From the NCBI GenBank assembly GCA_009763385.1, contig CM019824.1:156048357-156112356 (forward strand): a stretch of 64,000 nucleotides of DNA. The letters run 5' to 3'. The DNA is from Coix lacryma-jobi var. lacryma-jobi (Eukaryota; Streptophyta; Magnoliopsida; Poales; Poaceae). The position numbers and the translations under genes are program-made. This document shows positions 34,057 to 46,000 of this stretch, one piece after another (the stretch's first letter is position 1; every line of letters begins with the position of its first letter). Under the pieces are notes generated by a model, which saw nothing but the letters and a program-made list of their open reading frames with translations, was not told where the DNA came from and made no database searches.

Positions 34057-37000
34057 GTGAGTGTCCATATCCATGCACGGTTCTTTTTATAATATATATC
34101 AATCTATAAGTTAAGTGGATTCCACTAACCAAAATTGACTTACCTAATAAGAGAAATATCGGCAATATAGGCTTGCTGGTGGTAACTGTTGTGGTGTGCC
34201 AGTCAGAAATGATAGAAAAACAAAGCAGTTTTTAGATGTTAACTTGTTTTGTCTTTGCCTTACTAGAGTGTCACTGTCACAACAAAGTGTATCAGCAAAT
34301 TTGATTGATTGTGCTTGTAAAACAATGTGTTCTTTCTAGAGATGGAAGTAACATTAATTCTTATTTGGTGTAGGAATCAGAAATTGTGGATGAGAATTGA
34401 GGGTCAATTCATAGGTGGTAGGTAGGAAGTGTTTCATTTCTCTATGAGTTTGGTAGGGTCTTTCATGATTTTAATAGAGATTGGAACTATGGATTCACAA
34501 AATGAGCGGTTCACATTCTGCTGGGAAACCATGCCTTCAATTCCAGCCATTGTTACATGTGCCTGGCATCATGCCTACTTAAATTCGAATGGCGTTTGTT
34601 AGCACAAACAAAATGTACAATTTGCTTTAAATAATAAGCTACTTTTACTAGAGACATGCCGGTAAGTGATGAATGCTCCAGGAGTTGTTCCAGTCCTGAA
34701 GGGAAATAAAAAGAGAAAATCCCAGTTGTCAAATCATGCCTGAACCCAAAGGATCCATTTCAAAGCTCAGTGCTTGCTAACTATCATCGATATCAGAATC
34801 AGTTTCTTCAAAGCTTTTGATGGAACCTGGAATACTGCGGAGTGCGTAGGAGTGCGAGGGGTGCGGCCTAGGCTTGAATGCCCGGCGGCGAGGTGGAGGC
34901 GCCGTGCTCGGCGCCTGGAAAACTCAGCGTGGAAGACGGGGGCTCCCTTTGGGAGCAGAGGAGATAAATCTAACCTCTTCGCTAATCTCATTCAATCTGA
35001 TAAAGTATAGTACTTATACAAATGAGCCTAACAAACCAGCTAACTTAATGGACTAACAAACCCAATCTGAATACTCCCTACAATCTAGGATCCTGAAAAC
35101 AACTCTAACTTGACCGTGTGCTGGCGCACCCTGGACTGGTCCCGCCGTCAGCCACGGTTCCGGCACTTATAGACCTTACCGGTCATAACATATACATGGC
35201 AATGGTGCGATTAACCACCTCAGATTGCCCATCCGTCTGAGGGTGAAACGCGGTGCTCATCCGCAGTTTAACGCCAGCGAGCTTGAAGAGATCCCTCCAA
35301 ACATGCCCAGTGAAAACCGGGTCTCGATCACTAACAATGGAAGTGGGGAAACCATGAAGTCTGACAATGCCTTCAAAGAAGGTCTTAGCAACTGTAGTGG
35401 CTGTATAAGGATGGCTCAGCGGAAGAAAATGCGCCTGTTTGGAGAACCGATTAACCACTGTTAAGATAACACTCTTGCCATTGATGCGGGGGAGGCCTTC
35501 AACAAAGTCCATCGCAATATCAGACCAAATCTGCGAGGGTACTTCCAAAGGTTGGAGCAGCCCAGCCGGGTGCAGGTGTTCGGTCTTATTGCGCTGGCAA
35601 GTGGCGCAAGCAGCCACTAGGTCACGGACCAGCCGGCGGTCATGATCGACGAAGAAGTCTTGGCGGAGTCGCTGCAAAGTTTTCTGGGTGCCCTCATGGC
35701 CAGCCGAGTGTGCCAGCTGCAGCACTTCATGGAGCAATGCAGGCTTTGCCGGAATGTAGACGCGCGAGCCGTGTAGTATGAGGCCGTCGACCACCTGCCA
35801 GGGCACGCCGCGATCCTGAGTGATGGAGTCGCGGAGGGCGCGTGTTGGAGGTAACAGAGAAAATAATTAGCCAGGGCAACTCTCCCAGGCGACTGCATTG
35901 CAATATATAGAGGATAAGTACTGCATTGATTACATACAGCTCACTAGAGCTTTAACTAGACAGAATAGCTGCCTGGGTACCCGCACAACTCTTGGGCTAC
36001 CCAAGGACTTAATGGCATAGATTAACTAAAAACTTAAATACACTAAATGTGCCTGGGAAGCAGGGCTTACAGCTACAGTTCTCCCCCTAAGACCTGCTTC
36101 AACCCTTCTTGATCTGCTTGGTGCCAATTCTGCTTCTCATATCTTCAAGCTTGGCCTTGCCCAAAGCCTTAGTGAGAATGTCTGCCAATTGATCAGCTGT
36201 AGGGATGTACTCAGTCCTGATGCTGCCTTCTTCAATACAATCCCTGATAAAATGTTGCTTAACTCTGATATGTTTGCTCCTGTCATGGAAGACAGGGTTC
36301 TTAGCAAGTGCAATTGCAGATTTGTTGTCAACCCTCAGTTCCACAGTCTCCACCTTTCTTCCCAACAAATCAGCCAACAATCTTGATAGCCACAGGGCCT
36401 GTGTTGCTGCTGAAGTCATAGCCACATATTCAGCCTCACAACTAGACAAAGCCACCACCCTCTGCTTGATAGATTGCCAGCTGACCAAGCTGTTGCCAAG
36501 GAAGAACAGACAACCTGTTGTGCTTTTGCTGGAGTCAATATCACCGGCTAGGTCTGAATCACAGTAGCCCACAAACCTAGCAGAATTTGGGGCTCTTTTG
36601 AACTGCAGACCATAGTCCAATGTTCCAGCCAAGTACCTCAGCACCCTCTTGACTGCTTGCTGGTGCTCAGTGGTCGGTTTCTCCAAGAATCTGCTCACAT
36701 AGCCCACTGAGAAAGCCAAATCAGGCCTAGTATGAACCAGGTATCTCAAGCTTCCAACCAGCCTCCTATACTGAGTTGGATCCACCTCCTTGGCAGTGCT
36801 ATGCTTGCTGAGCTTCAGGCGCTCTTCCATTGGTGTAGCTGCTGGATTGCAATCAGACATGCCTCCCAGTTCTAGGATTTTCTTGGCATAGTGAGTCTGC
36901 TTCATGGTGGTCCCATTCTTGCCTTGCTGCACTTCAATGCCAAGGTAGAAACTGAGCAAACCCAAGTCACTCATCTCAAAGGTGGATTTCATCCTTTCCT

Positions 37001-40000
37001 TGAAAGCCTTTACTTCATCTTTGACTGCTCCAGTGATGATCAGATCATCAACATAGACCCCAACCAGCAACACTGAGCCCTCTGAACCTTTCCTGTAAAT
37101 TGCTGCTTCATGTTTGCTCTGTTTGAACCCCATTTCCTTCAGAGTAGAGTCCAACTTAGCGTTCCACGCCCTGGGTGCCTGCTTCAGCCCATACAAAGCT
37201 TTGTGCAGGCGATATACCTTGCTTTCTTCCCCAGGAATAGCAAACCCAGGTGGCTGCTGGACATATACTTCTTCCTTGAGCTCTCCATTTAGAAAAGCTG
37301 ACTTGACATCCATATGATGAACAGTCCATCCTTCCTGGGCAGCTAGAGCAAGCAGCAGTCTCACTGATTCTATGCGCGCAACAGGAGCGAACACATCCTC
37401 ATAATCAACACCCTCTTGCTGTACAAACCCACGAGCAACAAGCCGAGCCTTGTGCTTGATCACATCTCCTTTCTCATCTTTCTTCAGCTTGTAGACCCAT
37501 TTTAGAGAAATTGGCCGATGGCCAGCTCGGGGAGACACAAGCTCCCAGGTGCCATTGCGCTCAACAGCGCGCAGCTCCTCTTTCATTGCTGCCTGCCATG
37601 CAGGATCATCTTTTGCCTCTGCATAAGAAATGGGTTCCCCAGAGTGGGTGAGGTGGAGTTCTGCGAACAAGCGCTGCGCCGGCGGCGGAACTTCCTGTTC
37701 CCCGCCCAATATGCCATCTATGGTACGATAGCGCAGCTGCTCGTCGTTGTGATAAGCGTCCAGCCGTTCCTCATCATCTTCCAAGGGAGTCACGTGCTCC
37801 ACTTGTGGGCTGGCTGGAGCTGGTGGTGGTGAAGGCGTTCTGGATGTCTCAGACACCTCTTCTCCTGCATCAAGCACCGATTCTGCTGCTGGGAAAGCTT
37901 CAGGTGAGGCAGAATGGGGGGGAGGAGATGAGTGTGACTGCACTGAACCTCCAGCTCCAGGGACTTCTTCCTCCCAAGGAAATTCCACCACAAAATCACT
38001 ACCAGCTGCCCCAGACGTACCTGCTGCTGGTGATGTCCAATCCCAACCTCTTCCTTCATCAAAAACCACATCTCGGCTGACACGTACACGCTGAGATGTT
38101 GGATCAAAAACTCGATAGGCTTTTGCTCCTTCAGCATAGCCAATAAATACTCCAGCTTCACCACGATCATCAAGTTTCCTGAGCTGAGACAAACGGCGAG
38201 TATATGCCACACAACCAAACACCTTCAGATGGCCAACAGTGGGTGCTCGGCCATGCCATGCTTCATAGGGAGTGACATCACCTAGAGCCTTGGTTGGTGA
38301 CCGATTCAGAATATGCACAGCAGTCATCACTGCCTCCCCCCAAAACTTGGCTGGCATCTGGCGCTGCTTGAGTAAGGCACGTGCCATGGCCACCACGGTT
38401 TGATTTCTACGCTCCACCACGCCATTCTGCTGTGGTGAATGAGGAGCACTGTAATGCCTTTTGACTCCTTCATTGGCACAATAAGCAGCAAATTCTGCAA
38501 CAGTAAACTCTCCTCCATTATCTGTGCGCAGAACTTTCAGTTTACGCCCACTCTCCACCTCTGCAGCAGCCTTCACCTTCTTGATAGCATCTGCTGCAGC
38601 ATCCTTAGATGACAGCAGCACTGCCCACATGAATCGTGTGGCATCATCTACAAGCAGCAGAATATAGCGATTACCTGCCGAAGTTGCTGGTGTAACTGGC
38701 CCACAGAGATCACCATGCACCAATTCAAGGTGATCCTGAGCACGATATGTTGCTGCAGCAGGAAATGATCGCCTCCTCTGTTTGGTGGTGACACAAGTGT
38801 CACACACTTGCTCAACATGATCGATCTTTGGCATCCCTCTTGCCATTTCCTCCTTGCCAAGCCTCCGCAGGGCCTCAAAATTCAGATGCCCAAAACGCTC
38901 ATGCCATTGCCACGCCTCCTCATCCCTGCGCGTAGCAAGACACACTGGCTGTGCTGTCTTCATATGCAGTACATACAACCGGTTCGCGCCACGCCTCACC
39001 TTGGCCAGTAAGCGACCGCTGCTGCGTTCCCAAATCCGCAGTACTCCATCATCAATCACCACCTTTGAGCCATTCTCATCAAGTTGACCGAGGCTCATGA
39101 TCGAATTCTTCAACGCCGGAATGAAATAAACTCCATGAAGAACACGATGCTCACCAGTCTTCGCTTCAAAAACAATTGAGCCAACGCCCTTGATTTCCAC
39201 CTTGGACGCGTCCCCGAACCGAACCGTGCCTCGAACGTTCGTGTTCAGGTCTGAAAACAGGTCACGCCGCCCAGTCATGTGGTGTGTTGCGCCTGAATCA
39301 AGGTACCAGCCGCCAGCCATCTCTTCATCATCTGCTCCCAGATAAGCACGCGCACGTGGCTCAAAGAACTCAACACGCTGCGCTGTATAGTTGAGCTCCG
39401 GCGTGCTCTGTTCCATCTCAACGAAACCGTGAGACAGAAACAGAGCTGCATCTTCCTCACACTCAGCAAACTGGGCACGCCCTTCATGTCCTCCTTGCTG
39501 CCCAGCTTGGTTACCGCCGCCACGGCCTCCTCCACGGTTTCCGCCGCCGCGTCCACCACGATTTCCTCCCCCGCCGCCGCGCTCTGCTCCATCACGGCGC
39601 GGCTGGGGACATTCACGCGCCCAATGCCCTTCCTGATGGCAGTTGAGGCACGTGTTGGGGCCAACACGGCCGGCGCCATTGCCTTCTCTACGTCCGCCGC
39701 CACGGCCAGCATCTCTGCCCCGTCCGCGTCCACCTCCGCGGCTGCGTCCTCCGCCACCGCCGCGCTGGTTCTTGAAACCAGAACCGCCAGCTTCTTCTGC
39801 GCCTTTCTTCTCCTTCTTCAAATGCGCACGCCACTGCTCCTCAGTGTACAGCAGCTTGCCGTTGATGGACACCGGCTCTGTCACAGCTTGCGCTTCACGG
39901 TCATCCACCGCCTTGAGCCTTCCTGTCACCTCTTCAAGCGTGAGCGCCTCGAAGTCGAGGAACTGCTCAATGGCGACGACGATCTGCGCGTACTTGGTCG

Positions 40001-43000
40001 GCACCGTGCGCAGAAACTTTTCCACAACACGCGCCTCATCGATATCCCTGTCTCCATGAAGCACCAGCTGCTGGTGCAGAGTTGACAGCCGCAGGGCAAA
40101 ATCCTCCACCGGCTCGCCAGGCTTGACGTCAATGTTCTCCCACTCCCGACGCAGTCGCTGCAACGTCGCTCGGCGGACCCTGTCCACACCGATACGAGTC
40201 GCAGCGATGGCATCCCATGCCTCCTTTGCCGTCGCCTTGTCGAGGAGCGGGAGCCCCAACTCCTTGGGCACAGCCGCGACGATCACCTCCAGAGCTCGCC
40301 TGTCGTCGCGAAACTGCACTGGGCCTCCTTCGACAGCTTCCCAGAGGTCGCGCGCCTGCATCCTGAGCTTCATCGTCTGGCTCCACTCATAATAATTGGT
40401 CTTGTCCAGCATTGGCCATGATGTGCCGCTGCCGGAATCGCGGTAGACCACCCTGCCTTGCGGCGACTCATAGCGACCGCCGCCACGACGCCTTCGGTCA
40501 CGCAGTGGTGACAGCGAACGGCGCCTGTCCCGCGGCGGAGTCCGCGGCCGCCGGTTCCTCCGGTCCTCCTCTTCTTCTTCCACCTCCTCCTCCTCATCTC
40601 CCTTCTCCGCTGCTATCTCCGCCCGCAGCTCCTGCGCTGTCCTGGCCGCCGCCTCCGCGGCTGCTGCAGCCTGCTGTGCCGCCTTGACAGCCAGCGCCGC
40701 CGCCTCCTCTGCTGCCTTCAGGCGCGCAGCCCTGCCAGAGGGGTCGCCCAGCTCGCCCTCAGTGGCTCCCTTGGCCTTCCTAGCCCGGCGCTCAGCGGAG
40801 GTTGACGTCATGGAGAAGATGAGAAGGTGAGAAGGTGTCTAACCTAGGCTCCGATGCCAATTGTTGGAGGTAACAGAGAAAATAATTAGCCAGGGCAACT
40901 CTCCCAGGCGACTGCATTGCAATATATAGAGGATAAGTACTGCATTGATTACATACAGCTCACTAGAGCTTTAACTAGACAGAATAGCTGCCTGGGTACC
41001 CGCACAACTCTTGGGCTACCCAAGGACTTAATGGCATAGATTAACTAAAAACTTAAATACACTAAATGTGCCTGGGAAGCAGGGCTTACAGCTACAGCGC
41101 GCAGCTCGTCATCCTCCTGGAGTTCCCGACGCAGATCAGCAAACAGCTTGAAGGAGGGTCCGGAGATTGCAGTCAACAGAGGTGGACTGTCCTCGCGCCG
41201 GGACAGCGTGTCTGCGACCACGTTGAAGCGACCCGGCCTGAACTCAACGTCAAAATCATACCCGAACAGTTTACTGACCCACTGATGTTGAGGAACAGTG
41301 GACAGCCTTTGATCCAACAGAAAGAACGCAGTCTTCTCAACATCATCTGGATGCATCCGCACTTGGTGATATCCGGAGCGCAAATCTAACTTGGTAAAGA
41401 ACCGAGCACCTTGCAGCTCATCCAAAAGCTCTTCCACAACCGGAATTGGAAATTTGTCCTTTACTGTATGTTGGTTCAAAGCCCGGTAATCCACACAAAA
41501 GCGCCAAGACCCATCATGCTTCTTGACGAGGAGGACTGGGGCTGAAAAGGCCGACGTGCTGGGTCCGATGACGCCCTGCTGAAGCATTGCAGCACACTGG
41601 GACTCCGGTTCGTCCTTCTGTAACTGGGGATATCTATAAGGGCGAACGGCCACCGGCGCCGTGTTCGGCAGCAGATGAATGCGGTGGTCGCAGTCACGAG
41701 CGGGTGGCAGCCCTTGGGGGGTGGCGAACACATCATCAAATGACTCCAAGAGCTTATCAAGCAGGACTGGTTCAGTACCACGCATGGAATTCAGCCTGCG
41801 AGTGGACTGCACATCACCGCGGGTGGAGCCAATGCCGCGCCAGAACACCCTGCGCCCTTCCTTCCAGAATGCCATACACAGGTCATCAAAATCCCAAAGA
41901 ATAGGCCCCAATGTACGCAGGAACGAAACACCAAGGACCATATCCCATGTGTCCAAGGGAATAGAGTAGCAGTCCACTGTGAAGAGCTCATCGGCAATGC
42001 GGATGCCGATGTCGCGGGCAAACCCACGGCATGTAACACGGTCACCGTTGGCTACGATGACACCCGCGCCTGGGCAGGGAGCACACTGAAGGCCAACACG
42101 ACGGGCGACGTCACCGCAGACAAAGTTGTGAGTCGAACCTGAATCCAGCAGGGCTCTGAACTGTTCATTGCCGATGGTCACATATATCTGCATAGTGTCT
42201 TCTGTTCTGATGCCGGCAATGGCTGCAAGGGAGATCATGGGGGCGTCGGGATCGAAGGGCGCGGCAGCAGAGGGTTCAGCAGCTGATGAGTCCTCGGGTT
42301 CTTCCACAATGTAGTCGGCCACCTCCAGATCGAACAGCCGCGCACATTTGTGACCTTGAACGTACTGTTCGTCACAATTATAGCATAGGCCTTGTTTGCG
42401 CCGTTCCGCCATCTCGGTCGGTGTGAGCCGCTTGAAGGGGCGTGGTGGCGCCGTTGACGGCCCCGGCGACACCGACGTGAGTGTCCCGGTAAGTGCAGGC
42501 TGGGATGCCGCGCCCAGGTTAGCTCGCCGCAATGGTCGTGGCAGAGGGGCCGGCAGCGCCAAAGGGGCCACGGAATTACGTCGCTCATAGGCACGCGCCA
42601 GGCGCATGGCGCGCTGCAAGTCCTGCGGCTCATGAAGCTCGACATCGATGCGAATGTGTTCTGGAAGGCCCCCTGTGAACAGCTGAGCCTGCTGGTACGG
42701 TGTCAGCGGACCGGCGTGCGCCAGGCGCACCTGGAAGTCCTCCAAGTACTTCTCCACATTTGCCGTGAACGGAAGGCGCGCCAGGTCTGCGAGATGGTTG
42801 GTGGAGAGCGCCGGCCCAAAGCGCTGCTGGCAGAGCTGTTTGAAATCGCCCCATGAGAGCACGCCGAGGTCGCGCTCCGTGATGTAGTACCACTGTTGGG
42901 CAGTCCCCGTGAGGTGGAAGGAGGCGAGCCAAACTTTGTCCGTCTCCCGGGTGAGCTGGGCGCGGAAGAAGCGTTCACAGTGGTTAAGCCAGCCCAAAGG

Positions 43001-46000
43001 ATCCTCCTTGCCGTCATAGGTGGGAAACGTGAGCTTGTGATAGCGGGGAACGCCGACTGCCGCGGCCTCGGGTGGCATAGAAAGCTGGGGATATGGTGGT
43101 AGAGGGTGCAGCGGGGCTGATGGTGGGAGCTGGGGGATATTGGCAATGGAGGAGAAGGACGGCACGGGCGATGGCGAGTGGGGGAATTGGATATGGGTGA
43201 TGGGAACGAAAGTGGCTGGCGGAATTGACGGGATGGGGAAACTGGTGGGGCGGGTGGTCGCCGGCGAGGAGAGTGGAGCGGAGTTGGAGGAGACAATCTC
43301 GGAGATGACGGGCCCGGACGCCGGTAGCGGCGGAATCCCGCCGAAGCCAGCCAAGCCCAGCCCGCCCATGGCCGGCGCGGACTCAGACGGTTGATCCCCT
43401 GCAGCCAGGCGGGTGGCCAGGTTTCCCATCTGGCGCTGGAGGCCGTAGATGGCCGAGGTGAGGGTGTCGACGGCGGACGCGGGGAGGGCGACAAGCTGCG
43501 GCTGCGTGCTCCCGCCTGCCGCGCCCGAGGTGACCGCGGCGGAGCTGGATGCTGGCAGCAGCGGAGTGGAAGAGGCGGCGGAAGCTTGAGGTCCTGACAT
43601 CGATACCAGATTGATGGAACCTGGAATACTGCGGAGTGCGTAGGAGTGCGAGGGGTGCGGCCTAGGCTTGAATGCCCGGCGGCGAGGTGGAGGCGCCGTG
43701 CTCGGCGCCTGGAAAACTCAGCATGGAAGACGGGGGCTCCCTTTGGGAGCAGAGGAGATAAATCTAACCTCTTCGCTAATCTCATTCAATCTGATAAAGT
43801 ATAGTACTTATACAAATGAGCCTAACAAACCAGCTAACTTAATGGACTAACAAACCCAATCTGAATACTCCCTACAATCTAGGATCCTGAAAACAACTCT
43901 AACTTGACCGTGTGCTGGCGCACCCTGGACTGGTCCCGCCGTCAGCCACGGTTCCGGCGCTTATAGACCTTACCGGTCATAACAGCTTTCTTCATGCCAC
44001 TTTGTGTTTACGCTGGCCTTTATTCATTTTTCTCAGGCTTAGTTCTAGACTTGGTCACTTGGATAATCCAGCACATTCATTTCTATTTAACGCCAATATT
44101 CAGAAATACCTCCTCAAAGATAAGTTAGTACCAGTGGGAGCATTAGGTTAGCTTGTTTGGTCCAAACATATTATTAGTGAAGGACCTGTGACCAAAATAT
44201 AATGGATGCTTATAGCATTCCTTATGTCATGCTTGTCCTTTGCCGATTTGTCACCAGGCTTGATATGTCTCATTGTGATTTGTACCTTTGTTTGATTCTC
44301 ACAGCCATGTAAGGTTGAGACCATAACCAACACCCTGTTACTAGGAGAGATCAGGCAGTAGTTCTCTTTGTCTATACTACTAACAGCTGATGGGTTTATA
44401 GGTGTTATGGGGTCCTGTTTTCTGTACTTATTAGAGGCCTAGAGGGTAGAGGCTATATCACCTGTAGCCATTATGATATTTTTATATTTTTGTATGCAAT
44501 TTTATTGCTGTCTTGTATCAAAGAAAATATCTTCTGATTCTCCAGCCAACTGTGTATATCCTAGGTAGAAATTGATCCTGTGTTTACCCGGGATGGTGCT
44601 GACATCCATGTTGATAAAAGGATAAGCTTCACACAGGTAATAACTTCAGTTGTCCTATTTTGCTCCTTTCCATTTGAACATTCTAAAGCTATTCTATTTG
44701 CCTATTTCACACTCAGCCTCAAGATTTTTTCCTAACGATAAATTATGTTTTGTCCTTTCCCTTTATTAGTTTATGTATCATTATTCTAACCTTCATTTCA
44801 TGGTAAATCAAGGCCGTTCAGTAAAAGATTTATTTACTTTTGGTTACATTGTAATGTTTCACTCTGGATCTTCCAAAAGGTTCCTAGCATAAGTGCTAGA
44901 ATGAGTGATTGGATTGATGGGCTAACCCTAGAAGGGTAGCAATATAGTAGCTTACATGGGCCTCATAGGCCTAGACTCATATACTCCAACACCCCCCCGC
45001 AGTCTGAACTACCGGCGCAACGGAGTTTCAAGACTGGACACGAAAAGAAGCACAAGCACAACACATGAGTCCCCCCACAGACGCAACTAGCCACTAGTGA
45101 TGTTGAGGCTGGAGCGAAACTCGGAGAACGTCGAAGACGGGAGACCCTTGGTGAAGATGTCGGCGAACTGGGAAGTTGTCGGGACGTGGAGAACCCGAAC
45201 ATCGCCGATGGCGACCCGATCGCGGACAAAGTGGAGGTCGATCTCCACATGCTTGGTCCGCTGGTGCTGCACGGGGTTGGTGGAGAGGTACACCGCACTA
45301 ACGTTGTCGCAGTAGACCAGCGTGCTCTGGGCGAGGGGACTGTGGAGCTCGCTAAGGAGCTATCGGAGCCAGGAGGCCTCGGCCACGCCGTTAGCGACAG
45401 CGCGGTACTCTGCCTCGGCACTGGAGTGGGAGACCGCCGGCTAGCGCTTGGACGACCAAGACACCAGGTTGCCGCCCAGGAAGACAGCGTAGCCGGAGGT
45501 GGACCGGGGAGTGTTCGGACACCCGACCCAGTCGGCGTCGGTGTAGACGACGAGCTCGGTGGAGGAAGCCCGGTGTAGGAGGCCGTAGTCGACAGTGCCG
45601 CGGAGGTAGCGAAGAAGGCGCTTGAGGGCTGTGAGGTGAGGCTCGCGTGGATCATGCATATGGAGGCAAATATGCTGAACTGCATAAATGATGTCCGGGC
45701 GGGTGAAGGTGAGGTACTGAAGCGCCCCTGCAAGACTCCTGTACGCAGTGTGGTCAACAACTGTGGTGCCCTCGGTCTCTGACAGCTTGGCCTGAGTGTC
45801 AACTGGGGTGGAGCAGGGCTTGCAGTCAGTCATCCCGGCTCGCTCTAGGATATCGAGAGTGTATTGCCGCTGGTGAAGAAAAAGACCCTCTGGACGAGTC
45901 TCAACGGTGACCCCGAGGAAGTGATGGAGCACACTGAGATCCTTCATCGCGAACTCCTACTGAAGGGAGGTAATGATCCGCCGCAGAAGTGACGGACTGG

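Larger units (their letters stand above)
35843..41096 (-). mobile_element. Copia element C, intact, nested in gypsy D, TSD GCGCG
   Basis: LTRs at 35843-36077 and 40862-41096 (235 bp each) are identical. Target duplications GCGCG lie at 35838-35842 and 41097-41101. PBS (TGGCATCGGAGCC, 40859-40847 minus) and polypurine tract (AGGGGGAGAAC next to 36077) are both present, with one uninterrupted 1570-codon ORF. All parts needed for autonomous transposition are visible, so this is the youngest element in the window. Confidence 0.95.
35183..43600 (-). pseudogene. Gag-pol of gypsy D, RT core deleted in frame, split by copia C
   Basis: Starts at ATG 43600-43598. Gag has a Pro/Ser-rich start and the retrotransposon gag domain at about 42400-43060, then a knuckle (C-Y-N-C...H...C) near 42380. 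The protease motif L-L-D-S-G-S-T-H-N lies near 42150. RT begins near 41550, and at about 41330 jumps in frame from T-A-F-F to the end of RNase H, losing Y-x-D-D. Copia C interrupts at 41096; beyond it the integrase zinc and core domains (35806-35183) continue in the same frame, ending before the last catalytic Glu region is complete. The copy cannot replicate alone. Confidence 0.85.
34818..43984 (-). mobile_element. Gypsy element D in DnaJ intron 13, TSD GCTTT, interrupted by copia C
   Basis: Two 373-bp LTRs (34818-35190 and 43612-43984) differ at two positions. Target duplications GCTTT lie at 34813-34817 and 43985-43989. PBS TGGTATCGATGTC lies at 43608-43596 (minus). Without copia C and its duplication the element is 3908 bp. 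It carries gag, protease and the N-terminal part of RT, then a jump to the end of RNase H, then integrase truncated against the LTR with no polypurine tract. It is therefore a non-autonomous deletion form of a chromovirus-like gypsy (Reina-like by LTR size, inference). Confidence 0.92.
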
